In this document: one piece after another, positions 53,434 through 62,365 of the stretch
Layout: the number at the start of each line of letters is the position of its first letter
Numbering within the stretch: position 1 is the stretch's first letter
Assembly: GCF_016806065.1 (NCBI RefSeq)
Contig: NZ_CP032405.1
Location: 3,624,001 to 3,688,000 of the forward strand
Source: Rhizobium rosettiformans
Lineage (GTDB): Bacteria; Pseudomonadota; Alphaproteobacteria; Rhizobiales; Rhizobiaceae
DNA: 64,000 bases
Direction of reading: 5' to 3'
Program-made: the position numbers and the translations under genes
The notes under the pieces: generated by a model
Told to the model about the DNA's origin: nothing
The model's database searches: none
The model's input: the letters and a program-made list of their open reading frames with translations, nothing else

Positions 53434-54363
53434 TCAGATCTTGTCCTTGATCGCCCAGCGATCGTGATACCAGAGCCATTGCTCCGGATATTCCCGAACC
53501 CAGGCCTCGACCTTGTCGTTGAGCAGCTGGGCGGTGGCGTTCACGTCCACCTGGCCCCGCTCGTTGCGTGGCACCGTGATGCGCGGCTCGATCTCCAGAC
53601 GGAAACGATTGCCGGGCAGACGAATGCAGCGCGCCGGATAGACTTCGCATTCGAACTGACGCGTCAACTTGGCGAGCAGCGGATTGGTCTTCACCGGCTG
53701 GCCGAAGAACTGGGTCTCGACGCCCTTCCAGAATTTCTGGTCGACGAGCACGCCGACGCCGCCGCCCTGCTCCAGCTGCCGGGCCAGTGCGAAGGAGGAC
53801 CCAGCATGCGACGGCACAAGCTTGCCCATGCGCTTGCGGCGGAATTCGAAGACCTTCTCGGCGATGTAGGGATTGTTTGGCGGGCGGAACAGCACCGTCA
53901 CGTACAGACCGAAAGCGGCACCCGCGACCGGCAGCAGCTCGAAATTAGCGGTATGGCCGGTGAAGACGATGAAGGGACGCGGATTGTCGCGCAGGTCGAG
54001 AAACTGCTCGACGCCCGAAACCTCTACCCTGCCCTCGCCTGGCTTTTCCGGATCGAAGTCGAACAGACGGTCGAGGAAGACATATTCGGCGGCAAGCCGG
54101 CCCATATGGCCCCAGCTTGCCAGCGCGATCTCCTCCCGTTCGGCATCCGACTTCTCGGGAAACGCATTGCGCAGGTTCACCTGCATCAGCCGGTGGCGCT
54201 TCGTCTTCGGCCCGACCCAGCGCATCAGCCGGTCGGCAAAGTTGATCGCGGCATCCGCCGGCAGGATCTTCAATGCCGTCAGGAAGCCGAAGGCCGCCTG
54301 GGCGACGGACCACTGATAGAACTTACGCAGCGCCAGAACGATGCGGGTGACGAGCATCCGCAC
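53434..54363 (-). CDS. lpxXL: Lipid A very-long-chain acyltransferase LpxXL
   Basis: 309 aa membrane-associated acyltransferase of the LpxL/HtrB family. The H-x4-E catalytic motif is in VFTGHTANFELLP. An N-terminal hydrophobic segment precedes it. Position at the end of the acpXL cluster identifies it as the enzyme that transfers the 27-hydroxyoctacosanoyl-type chain from AcpXL to rhizobial lipid A. It starts four bases after adh2XL. Confidence 0.92.
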   Translation of the reverse strand: MRMLVTRIVLALRKFYQWSVAQAAFGFLTALKILPADAAINFADRLMRWVGPKTKRHRLMQVNLRNAFPEKSDAEREEIALASWGHMGRLAAEYVFLDRLFDFDPEKPGEGRVEVSGVEQFLDLRDNPRPFIVFTGHTANFELLPVAGAAFGLYVTVLFRPPNNPYIAEKVFEFRRKRMGKLVPSHAGSSFALARQLEQGGGVGVLVDQKFWKGVETQFFGQPVKTNPLLAKLTRQFECEVYPARCIRLPGNRFRLEIEPRITVPRNERGQVDVNATAQLLNDKVEAWVREYPEQWLWYHDRWAIKDKI

Positions 54364-54367
54364 GCGG

Positions 54368-55396
54368 TCAGTCCATCTTCAGGATAATCTTGCCAAAGAC
54401 CTGGCGGCCTTCCATGCGGGCAAGGGCCTTGTCGATATCGTCGAAGGAGACCTGCGTGTCGATGACGGGGTGCACGAGGCCGCGCGCCATCTTCTGCATG
54501 GCATCCGCCATGTTTTCCATGCGGCAGCCGAAGGAGCCGAAGAGCTTGAGCTGCTGCTGGAAAAGCATCATCAGGTTCACTTCGGTCGACACACCAGAGG
54601 TGGAGCCGCACGTAACGAGGCGGCCACCGCGCTTCAAGCAGAACATCGAGGCTGCAAAAGTATCCTTTCCGACATGTTCGAAGACGACGTCGACGCCCTT
54701 CTTCTTGGTGATCTTGCGGACCATGCCTTCGAAGCGGTCGGTGCGATAGTTGATGACGTGATCGGCACCCAGTGCCTTGGCAGGCTCGATCTTGTCGTCG
54801 GAACCGACGGTGGTGATGACGGTGCAGCCTATCTTCTTGGCAAGCTGGATGGCTGCCGTGCCGATACCGGAACCGCCGGCATGGATGAGGATGGTTTCAC
54901 CCGGCTGGAGCTTGGCATTGTCGAAGAGCATGTGTTCGACCGTGCCGAAGGTGACGGGGGCAAGTGCCGCGGCAACCGCATCGACGCCCGGAGGGGCCGG
55001 AACGAGCAGGCGGGCCGGCAGATTGATCTTTTCCTGGGCAAAGCCGTCGAGATGGAAGCCATGCACGCCCGAGACGTTTTCGCAAAGATTGTCACGGCCT
55101 TCGCGGCAGGGTTTGCAGAGACCGCAGGTGCGCGCGCCGTAAACGGCGGCGAGTTGGCCCGGCAGGATATTGCCGACGCCAGGACCGATCGCCTCGACGA
55201 CACCGGAAGCTTCCGCACCGATGACAAGCGGCATCTTGCGCTTGGCGAACGCCATCCCGCGCCAGCCCCAAACGTCGATATGGTTCAGCGCGACAGCCTT
55301 GACGCGCAGCGTAACCTCACCCGGCCCCGGAGCATCCGGCTCCGGCAGGTCAACGATTTCTAGCTTGCGGTCTTCGACGAGTTGCAATGCGCGCAT
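54368..55396 (-). CDS. adh2XL: Zinc-binding alcohol dehydrogenase of the VLCFA cluster
   Basis: 342 aa medium-chain dehydrogenase. GAEASGVVEAIGPGV near the N-terminus, structural zinc cysteines CGLCKPCREGRDNLC, and the nucleotide motif HAGGSGIGTAAIQLAKKIG. Cluster position equals adh2XL in other rhizobia, where it is thought to act in making the hydroxylated very-long-chain acyl group. The exact step is not settled. Confidence 0.88.
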   Translation of the reverse strand: MRALQLVEDRKLEIVDLPEPDAPGPGEVTLRVKAVALNHIDVWGWRGMAFAKRKMPLVIGAEASGVVEAIGPGVGNILPGQLAAVYGARTCGLCKPCREGRDNLCENVSGVHGFHLDGFAQEKINLPARLLVPAPPGVDAVAAALAPVTFGTVEHMLFDNAKLQPGETILIHAGGSGIGTAAIQLAKKIGCTVITTVGSDDKIEPAKALGADHVINYRTDRFEGMVRKITKKKGVDVVFEHVGKDTFAASMFCLKRGGRLVTCGSTSGVSTEVNLMMLFQQQLKLFGSFGCRMENMADAMQKMARGLVHPVIDTQVSFDDIDKALARMEGRQVFGKIILKMD

Positions 55397-55568
55397 GACA
55401 TGTTCCTTCAGGGCCTATGGGGCGGATGCGGATGAGGCGTCGTCACGCTCTCATCGTCAAACCAGGGGTTACTCCCCGGCATCTGCCGACCTTCGTTGTT
55501 CTTGCGAGGTACGTGTGGATCCTCGGCTCGAATGCCAAGGATGACGTCCCGAATTGTTGGCGCAGGCC

Positions 55569-56858
55569 TTAGACCGGTTCCCGCGTCATGACAAGGCTGG
55601 CGTTCTGACCACCAAAGCCGAAGGAATTCGAGAGCACAGCCGAAACCGAGGCCTCCCGCTTCACGTTCGGCACCACGTCGAGCACGATCGAGGGATCGGG
55701 GTTCGTGTAGTTGATGGTTGGCGGCACCGTGCTGGTCAGCATGGTCTGGATCGAGAACACCGCCTCGACCGCGCCGGCGGCCGTCAGCGTGTGGCCGATC
55801 ATCGACTTGTTCGACGAAGCCGGAATAGCATCCTTCAACCGGTCCCCGAAGACCGAGAGCATGGCGCCATATTCCATCTTGTCGTTCTCAGGCGTCGATG
55901 TGCCATGAGCGTTGATGTAGCCGATCGCGTCCTCGGACAGGCCAGCATCGACGAGCGCTGCCTTGATCGTCGCGATCGCAGGACCGCCGTCCGGCGACGA
56001 GCGCGTGCGGTGGAAATGATCGGCCTTTTCGCCACAGCCCTTGATGATGCCAAGCACCTTGGCGCCACGGGCAATGGCGGATTCCAGAGATTCCAAGACG
56101 AGCGTTGCCGCACCCTCGGCGATCACGAAGCCATCGCGTTCCTTGCTGAAGGGCTTCGATGCCTTTTCCGGCGGGTCGTTCTGGGTGGAAAGCGCCGAGA
56201 GCAGCGAGAAGCGGATAACCGCTTCCGGGCTGATCGAGCCGTCGGTCGCAACCGTCAGCGCCCGCTCCGTGCGGCCCTGGCGGATCGCCTCGACGCCGAG
56301 CTGGATCGCGGTGGCACCCGAGGCGCAGGCGGTAGACAGCGTCACCGGCAGGCCGCGCGTGCCGAACTTGTCGGACAGACGCTCGGAAATAGAACCAAAC
56401 TGCACGGCTTCGAGGAAGACCGGATCCGGCTGTTCGCGCATGGCCGCGAGAAAGCGGTCATAGGCATCGCCCGGCTGGGTCGAGGCCGGAGCCCGCTCGG
56501 CCAGCGCAAAGCGGTCATGCCATTCCGGCTCGACCGGCGGGGCGGCCAGGAAGAGCGGACCGTTGAAATCGCCATTGATGCCGGCCTGGGCCAGTGCCTC
56601 GTTGGTCGTCTCACGGGCCAGCGCGTAAGAGCGCTCGACGGCATTGTTGGCGGGCACGGCGATGAAATCGACGGTTCCGCCGATACGCGTAGACATGCCT
56701 TCGGTGTCGAAACGCTTGATGTAGTGGATGCCTGATAGTCCCGACGTCAGCTTCGACCAGTTGTCGGAAAGCCCCTGGCCGAGCGAGGTGATGACGCCCA
56801 TACCGGTGACGGCAATGATCGGGCGGCCGAGATGATCCTTGAAACGGCTGTCGGTCAT
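55569..56858 (-). CDS. fabF1XL: Beta-ketoacyl-ACP synthase FabF1XL
   Basis: 429 aa thiolase-fold condensing enzyme. The active-site Cys178 lies in STACASGATAIQLG, one catalytic His in NAHGTSTPEND, the other in SMIGHTLTAAGAVE. NSFGFGGQNASLV closes the fold. It elongates the acyl chain on AcpXL. Upstream of adh2XL with a 172-base gap that contains a degenerate palindromic repeat, so a separate promoter is possible. Confidence 0.93.
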   Translation of the reverse strand: MTDSRFKDHLGRPIIAVTGMGVITSLGQGLSDNWSKLTSGLSGIHYIKRFDTEGMSTRIGGTVDFIAVPANNAVERSYALARETTNEALAQAGINGDFNGPLFLAAPPVEPEWHDRFALAERAPASTQPGDAYDRFLAAMREQPDPVFLEAVQFGSISERLSDKFGTRGLPVTLSTACASGATAIQLGVEAIRQGRTERALTVATDGSISPEAVIRFSLLSALSTQNDPPEKASKPFSKERDGFVIAEGAATLVLESLESAIARGAKVLGIIKGCGEKADHFHRTRSSPDGGPAIATIKAALVDAGLSEDAIGYINAHGTSTPENDKMEYGAMLSVFGDRLKDAIPASSNKSMIGHTLTAAGAVEAVFSIQTMLTSTVPPTINYTNPDPSIVLDVVPNVKREASVSAVLSNSFGFGGQNASLVMTREPV

Positions 56859-56870
56859 GGATCTAGTTCC

Positions 56871-58076
56871 TCACGCATTCGCCGACAGCACGGCGAGGCC
56901 TTCGCCCCGCACATAGCCGACGGTGGAGATGATGGCATGTTTCGCAGGACCGGCCTGGGCCGCTTCGTTCGCAGAGTCGAAGGCAGGCACGGTGGCGCCG
57001 GCATCGATGGCAAGCGCTGCAAGCGCGAGGCCTGCCGGGAACTGTGCCTCGACGGAATGGCCGATTGAACCGGCATAGCCCCGCACCGGCATGCCGGAGA
57101 AACGTTCCGCAAGGTGAGACTTCTCACGTTGCGTAAGGTCAGCCAGACCGGACGCGCCGGAGAAGATGATGGTGTCACTTGCCGACAGAGCAGCCGCCTC
57201 CGGCACCATGCCGCCGAGGCGGACTTCGAGCTTGCCCTCGTCGCGATTGCCGCGGTCGCCTTCGACAGCGTCAAGCACGGCATAGATATGCGCACCACGG
57301 GCTTCGGCATGTTCGCGCGATTCGAGCACCAGGAAGGCGCCGACCGTGCCGAGGATCATGCCGCCGCCCGAGGAACCATCGCGCGACCAGAGCGGCTGCC
57401 AGGGACCGGTCTGATGGGCGCGAATACCCTCGACCAGAAGCAGAATGTCTGGACGTTCCGCGATAAAGGCGCCGCCGACAAGAGTATGCGTCGACTGGCC
57501 TGCCTTGATGCGGGCGAAGGCGGTTGCGATCGCCGAGATACCGGCGGCCTCTTCACCCATGAAGGTGCGCGAGGAACCGGTGACCTTGTGGACGATCGAG
57601 ATATTGCCGGCGAGCAGGTTCGAAAGCTGCGCCAGGAAGAGAGTCGGACGAAGCTCGGTCTTGAGCTTCTCGATCAGGAATTTTTCGCGGTCGTTGCGCT
57701 GCAAAGCCTCATCGACGATCAGGCTGTCGACGGCAATGTCACGTTCGCCACCGCCAGCCGCCACGATCAGGTCCATGGTCCCGCACGCGTCCGCATCATC
57801 CTTCATGCCGGCGTCGTCGAGCGCAAGGCCAGCTGCAAAGACGCCGAGGCGCTGCCAGTTTTCCATCTGGCGCTGGTCACCACGCTTGGCGATCTGCTGC
57901 GACCAGTCGATCTCGGGCAGTTTGTGCACGACGTAGGGCGCGAACTTTTCCGTCTCGAGCACAGGCTCCGGTGCGGTCTTTGCGGAGAGCAACGCGAGAT
58001 GCGCGTCCTTGCCGGTGCCGTGGCAGGTGACGATCCCAACGCCGGTGATCACCACATCATTCGGTTGTTTGACCAT
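56871..58076 (-). CDS. fabF2XL: Beta-ketoacyl-ACP synthase-like FabF2XL, catalytic residues missing
   Basis: 401 aa from the ATG at 58076. Overall condensing-enzyme fold (VVITGVGIVTCHGTGKDAH), but the nucleophile region reads VTGSSRTFMGEEAAG (165-179) with no Cys. The first active-site His motif (HGTST) is also not found, and only YAGSIGHSVEAQ remains. It resembles a chain-length factor (KS-beta) partnering with FabF1XL, 12 bases downstream. Confidence 0.88.
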   Translation of the reverse strand: MVKQPNDVVITGVGIVTCHGTGKDAHLALLSAKTAPEPVLETEKFAPYVVHKLPEIDWSQQIAKRGDQRQMENWQRLGVFAAGLALDDAGMKDDADACGTMDLIVAAGGGERDIAVDSLIVDEALQRNDREKFLIEKLKTELRPTLFLAQLSNLLAGNISIVHKVTGSSRTFMGEEAAGISAIATAFARIKAGQSTHTLVGGAFIAERPDILLLVEGIRAHQTGPWQPLWSRDGSSGGGMILGTVGAFLVLESREHAEARGAHIYAVLDAVEGDRGNRDEGKLEVRLGGMVPEAAALSASDTIIFSGASGLADLTQREKSHLAERFSGMPVRGYAGSIGHSVEAQFPAGLALAALAIDAGATVPAFDSANEAAQAGPAKHAIISTVGYVRGEGLAVLSANA

Positions 58077-58177
58077 ATGCAATCCTCTCGCCGGCAGGCT
58101 CACCGGCGTAAAATGCGGGTTTTCCCGAATAAGGCCGCAAGGTCAATAGGAATTGCGCCCTTGCGGCCGAATGCGCC

Positions 58178-58651
58178 TTAAGCCTGGGCCGCCATCGCGG
58201 CCATCAGGCCGACTTCCTCGGCACGTTTGCGCACGATCGGAGCGAGCGGCACCTCGGAGAATGGCATGGTGCGAAGCTTCAGCTGCGCGTCGCAGACCTT
58301 CTTGCCGCCGCTCGTGATCTTCGCCTTGGTGACGGCGAAGCCCGATCCGTCATGCTCGAGTTCCGCCTCGATATCGAGAACGGCGCCGGGCTCGACGAAA
58401 GTGCGCATCTTGGCGCCATCGACCGACATCAGGAAAGGCATGGCCTCGAAGTCCTTGACGGCAAGCAGTAGCATGCCGGAGGCCTGCGCCATGGTCTCGA
58501 TCAAAAGGACGCCAGGCACCAGCGGCATGCCGGGAAAATGCCCTTCGAAGACAGGGCTTTCCATCGGCACAGTCGAGGTGGCCTTCAAACGACCAAGGCC
58601 GAGATCAACGCTCTCGACCTTGTCAATCATCTGGAAATATTCAAGCAGCAT
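58178..58651 (-). CDS. fabZXL: 3-hydroxyacyl-ACP dehydratase-like FabZXL
   Basis: 157 aa hot-dog-fold protein. The catalytic His is in FEGHFPGMPLVPG and the acidic residue in VLLIETMAQASG. It dehydrates the 3-hydroxyacyl-AcpXL intermediate during very-long-chain elongation. It lies 27 bases after acpXL. Confidence 0.93.
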   Translation of the reverse strand: MLLEYFQMIDKVESVDLGLGRLKATSTVPMESPVFEGHFPGMPLVPGVLLIETMAQASGMLLLAVKDFEAMPFLMSVDGAKMRTFVEPGAVLDIEAELEHDGSGFAVTKAKITSGGKKVCDAQLKLRTMPFSEVPLAPIVRKRAEEVGLMAAMAAQA

Positions 58652-58678
58652 GACGATGTCCGCTCCTTTGGGGGCGGG

Positions 58679-58957
58679 TCAGCCCTTGGCGGCGCGAAGT
58701 TCGTCGATCTTGGCGCAGAGGTTCTTCAGCACGAAGTATTCTTCGGTCGAAACCTTGCCTTCGTTGACTTCCTGCGTCCACTGCTCGAGCGGGATCTTGA
58801 TGCCGAATTCCTTGTCGATCGCAAAGACGATGTCGAGGAAATCGAGGCTGTCGATGCCAAGGTCATCGATGGTGTGGCTTTCCGGCGTAATCGTTTCGCG
58901 GTCGATTTCGCTGGTCTCAGCAATGATGTCGGCAACTTTGTCGAATGTAGCGGTCAC
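58679..58957 (-). CDS. acpXL: Specialised acyl carrier protein AcpXL
   Basis: 92 aa, longer than housekeeping ACP. The phosphopantetheine Ser is in [15 protein letters not shown]. The C-terminal extension ([19 protein letters not shown]) is typical of AcpXL. It carries the very-long-chain acyl group destined for lipid A. It is the first gene of the cluster, with the promoter presumably in the 105 bases before hemN. Confidence 0.95.
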
Positions 58958-59062
58958 GCCAGTACCTCATGTGTCTTAAATTCTGGGTTCCACATAAGGA
59001 AAACACGGTCAAATGCCAATGGTGGTTTTGTGCGGCATCCAAATTTGGAGCCGAAGTGTTGC

Positions 59063-60412
59063 TTAAACAGCAATCGAATGCCGTCCCTTGCCAGTGGCGA
59101 GATAGCTGTCGAAGACGGCGGCAATGGTCCGGGCGAAGGGCCGGCCTACATCCGTGATGACGAAGCGATCCCCCTCGATGAGGCAGATCCGGTCCTGGTT
59201 TGATTGCGCAAAGCTCTTCGCCTCGGCGGCGATCGCATCGACGGCGCCGCCGAATTCCTGCCGCAACTCGGAGAAGGAGATCGCAAAGCGGCACATGATT
59301 TCCTCGATCACCCGACGGCGCAGCCTGTCGTCTTCGCTGACCTCGACGCCACGCACGGCCGCCAGACCGCCGGCGTCGGCCATGCGTTGATACTCGCCGG
59401 TGGCCGGCATGTTCTGAACGTAACCTTGCGGCAGCTGCCCGATCGAGGAGGCGCCGAGCCCGATCAGAGCTTCGGCCGCATCGTCGGTATAGCCTTGGAA
59501 ATTCCGCCTGAGCCGCCCTTCCCGCGCCGCAATCGCCATCCGGTCCTCGGGCAGCGCGAAATGGTCGATGCCGATTGGCTCGTAACCGGCGGCGACCAGC
59601 ATCGAGGCAGCAAGGTTCATCTGCGCATAGCGTTCCTCAAGGCCTGGCAGCATCTCGTCCTTGATCATCGTCTGGTGCTTCTTCATCCACGGCACATGCG
59701 CATAGCCGAACAGCGCGATCCGATCTGGAGCGAGAGACAGGATGTCCTTGACGGTTTCTGCCACCGTCGCCTCCGTCTGATGCGGAAGACCGTAGAGGAT
59801 GTCGCAATTGACGGAATGCACGCCGCGCGCCCGGACAGCCTCGACCACCGACTTCGTGTGTTCAAATGTCTGGATACGGTTGATCGCCTTCTGCACCTCA
59901 GGGTGGAAGTCCTGAACGCCGAGGCTCGCGCGCGTCATCCCGATGGCGGCAAGCGCATCGTAACGCGGCTCGTCGAGGTCGTTCGGATCCATCTCGACGC
60001 TGATCTCGACATCCTCGGCGAAGGTGAAGGCCGAGCGGAGTGCTGCCATCAGGCCGATCATGTCGTCCGGCCGGACCATCGTGGGAGACCCCCCACCGAA
60101 ATGAACCGCCGTCACGGCAGCGTCGCGGCTGACCAACGCACCGACGGCCGCGATCTCCTTCTTCAACGATTCCAGATAGATCGAGATGGGCTCGTATTTC
60201 AACGTATGCTTGGTGTGGCAGGCACAGAACCAACAGAGCCGGTCACAATAGGGGACGTGGATGTAGAGCGAAATCCGCTCCTGTGCTGTGATCGCCTTCA
60301 ACCATTGCGCATATTTGCCGCAGTCGATGCCTTCGTGAAAGTGTGGCGCCGTGGGATAGCTCGTGTAACGAGGGACAGCGCTTGAATACTTGGCCAGGAG
60401 GGAATTTTGCAT
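59063..60412 (-). CDS. hemN: Oxygen-independent coproporphyrinogen III oxidase
   Basis: 449 aa from the ATG at 60412 (MQNSLLAKYSSAVPRYTSYP). Radical-SAM cluster motif YCDRLCWFCACHTK, then the family's GGGSPT. It decarboxylates coproporphyrinogen III to protoporphyrinogen IX without O2, supplying heme under microaerobic conditions. It diverges from fnrN, with a shared FNR box 66 bases upstream and a TATCTT -10 (60456-60451) placed so that the box is centred near -41.5. Confidence 0.96.
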   Translation of the reverse strand: MQNSLLAKYSSAVPRYTSYPTAPHFHEGIDCGKYAQWLKAITAQERISLYIHVPYCDRLCWFCACHTKHTLKYEPISIYLESLKKEIAAVGALVSRDAAVTAVHFGGGSPTMVRPDDMIGLMAALRSAFTFAEDVEISVEMDPNDLDEPRYDALAAIGMTRASLGVQDFHPEVQKAINRIQTFEHTKSVVEAVRARGVHSVNCDILYGLPHQTEATVAETVKDILSLAPDRIALFGYAHVPWMKKHQTMIKDEMLPGLEERYAQMNLAASMLVAAGYEPIGIDHFALPEDRMAIAAREGRLRRNFQGYTDDAAEALIGLGASSIGQLPQGYVQNMPATGEYQRMADAGGLAAVRGVEVSEDDRLRRRVIEEIMCRFAISFSELRQEFGGAVDAIAAEAKSFAQSNQDRICLIEGDRFVITDVGRPFARTIAAVFDSYLATGKGRHSIAV

Positions 60413-60478
60413 GGTTTTACGCTGCCTTGAGACGTGTCGAGCTACGACCAAAGATAGCGACGTCTATTGTCCCGGCCT

Positions 60479-60492
60479 TTGACATCGATCAA
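60479..60492. promoter_or_regulatory. FNR box between hemN and fnrN
   Basis: TTGACATCGATCAA, one base from consensus TTGAT-N4-ATCAA. Its centre is about 41 bases from plausible starts on both sides (-10 elements TATCTT at 60451-60456 for hemN and TAGAGT at 60514-60519 for fnrN), the class II activator distance. Confidence 0.85.
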
Positions 60493-60515
60493 TTTACTGA
60501 TACATTTCTCACGTA

Positions 60516-60531
60516 GAGTTTATTTAAACTC
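60516..60531. promoter_or_regulatory. Perfect 16-bp palindrome upstream of fnrN
   Basis: gagttta (60516-60522), tt, taaactc (60525-60531). It overlaps the predicted fnrN start region, so it may be a repressor site or an mRNA 5' hairpin. Confidence 0.4.
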
Positions 60532-60601
60532 AGAAGCCCGAATTGGGCACTGACCGAGGGGCGCATGGCGTCCGGAGACGGTCTGATTGGATGGCACGAC
60601 C

Positions 60602-61327
60602 ATGGACACTTTCAGAAAACATTTTCCGGAATGTGAGGCTCCTGCCGTCTGTCGATCTTGCGACGCGCGCCATGGCGGCCTGTGCTCCGTCCTGACCTCC
60701 GCCCAACTGACCGAACTGAACAAGCATTCGATCCGCCGCCGCATTGATGCTGGCAACGAAGTCATCGGCCAGGGCGAACAGGTTGGAAGTTACAGCAATA
60801 TTCTGAAGGGCGTGATCAAGCTGTCGAAGATGATGGCGGATGGCCGCCAGCAGATCGTCGGCCTCCAATTTGCGCCGGACTTCCTGGGCCGCCCCTTCCT
60901 CGGCGAGAGCACGATCACGGCAGAAGCCGCGACAGATACGGAAATCTGCACCTTCCCGCGCAACATCGTTGACCGCATGGTCGGCGAAGTCCCGGACATG
61001 GAGCGCAAGCTGCATGCCCAGTCGCTCAAGGAACTCGATGAAGCGCGCGACTGGATGCTGACCTTGGGCCGCAAGACTGCCCAGGAAAAGGTGGCAAGCT
61101 TCCTCTACCTCATCGCGACTCACATCGATCCGGAAAGCGAGGGCACCCAGACCTTCGATCTGCCGCTCTCGCGCGCCGATATCGCCGACTTCCTCGGATT
61201 GACGATCGAAACGGTCAGTCGCCAGATGACCAAGCTGCGCAAGGACGGCATTATCGTCATCGAGAACAACCGCCATGTCATCGTGCCGAAGCTCGAACGG
61301 CTACAGGACGCGGCGGGGATCGACTGA
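60602..61327 (+). CDS. fnrN: FNR/FnrN-type oxygen-sensing transcription regulator
   Basis: 241 aa from the ATG at 60602. The N-terminal cysteines (C11, C17, C20, C28: spacing C-x2-C-x7-C for the last three) plus a central Cys in TEICTFPRN are the 4Fe-4S ligands of FNR-type sensors; FixK lacks them. The HTH recognition helix TIETVSRQMTKLRKDG carries the E--SR residues that read TTGAT half-sites. It probably activates the boxes at fixG, fixN and hemN/fnrN. Confidence 0.94.
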   Translation: MDTFRKHFPECEAPAVCRSCDARHGGLCSVLTSAQLTELNKHSIRRRIDAGNEVIGQGEQVGSYSNILKGVIKLSKMMADGRQQIVGLQFAPDFLGRPFLGESTITAEAATDTEICTFPRNIVDRMVGEVPDMERKLHAQSLKELDEARDWMLTLGRKTAQEKVASFLYLIATHIDPESEGTQTFDLPLSRADIADFLGLTIETVSRQMTKLRKDGIIVIENNRHVIVPKLERLQDAAGID

Positions 61328-61387
61328 TCAGTTCTGCTGTAAGGGGCGAAACCGGGGCATACCGCGAGCCAGTCTAAGCTCGAAACG

Positions 61388-62365
61388 TCAGATGATTTTC
61401 GAGATGGCCCATATCAGGGCGATTAATCCCGCCATGACGCCGCAGGCTGCGTAGAAAACACCGATTCCCGCAAGGATATCAGCAGGCCCGGCATCGCTGC
61501 GGCCGGATGCATGCATCATCGGCTCGCTGACCCTGACGCCGCCATAGACCCGCGGGCCGGCGAGTTTCAGATCGAGGGCGCCCGCCATCGCCGCCTCCGG
61601 CCAGCCGGAATTCGGCGAGCGATGCAATCCGCTGTCGCGCAGGGCCGCAGACAACGACCGACGGCCCGCCCCTGCCCCGCGTTTCAAGACTGTAGCGAGG
61701 GCAATGAAGCCGGCGGAGAGACGCGCGGCCGGCCAGTTCGCGAAATCATCGAGCTTGGCTGAGGCCCAGCCGAATTGCAGGAACCGCTCATTCTTGTGGC
61801 CGATCATCGAATCAGCCGTGTTCAGCATCTTGTAGGCAAGGATGCCGGGAAGGCCGGCAATCGCGTACCAGAAAGCCGGTGCAACGACACCATCGGCAAA
61901 GTTTTCGGACAGGCTTTCGATCGCCGCGCGCGAAACACCGGCCTCGTCGAGGGTCTTCGGATCACGCCCGACGATCATCGCAACCGCTTGCCGACCACCC
62001 TCGAGACCGTCACGCAAGAGACCGTCGGCCACCGCCTGGACATGGTCGCCAAGGCTCTTCTGGGCAAGGAAGACGGCCACGACGATCAGTTCGAGGATGA
62101 TGCCGAGGAGGCCGAGTTTACCGAACAGGACAGAAAGCAGCATGCCGAAGACCGCCGAGCCGGCGAGCAGCGCCACGATCGTGAAGACGCCATTCAAGCG
62201 TCGACCTTCGGCTGTCAAACTTGTCCTGTTCAGGCGCTTTTCGAACAGATCGATCGCCTTGCCGAAGATCACCACCGGATGCGGCACCCGTTGCCAGAGC
62301 CATGGCGGATCGCCGACGACCCGGTCGAGAACGATGGCGGCAAGAAGGAGCAGCAGGTGGTTCAT
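61388..62365 (-). CDS. cobD: Adenosylcobinamide-phosphate synthase CobD (CbiB)
   Basis: 325 aa multi-span membrane protein from the ATG at 62365. It attaches (R)-1-amino-2-propanol phosphate to adenosylcobyric acid. The motifs ESLSENFADGVVAPAFWYAI and KMLNTADSMIGHKN, plus GLHRSPNSGWPEAAMAGAL, are conserved in CbiB. The start overlaps the cobC stop by four bases. Confidence 0.95.
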   Translation of the reverse strand: MNHLLLLLAAIVLDRVVGDPPWLWQRVPHPVVIFGKAIDLFEKRLNRTSLTAEGRRLNGVFTIVALLAGSAVFGMLLSVLFGKLGLLGIILELIVVAVFLAQKSLGDHVQAVADGLLRDGLEGGRQAVAMIVGRDPKTLDEAGVSRAAIESLSENFADGVVAPAFWYAIAGLPGILAYKMLNTADSMIGHKNERFLQFGWASAKLDDFANWPAARLSAGFIALATVLKRGAGAGRRSLSAALRDSGLHRSPNSGWPEAAMAGALDLKLAGPRVYGGVRVSEPMMHASGRSDAGPADILAGIGVFYAACGVMAGLIALIWAISKII

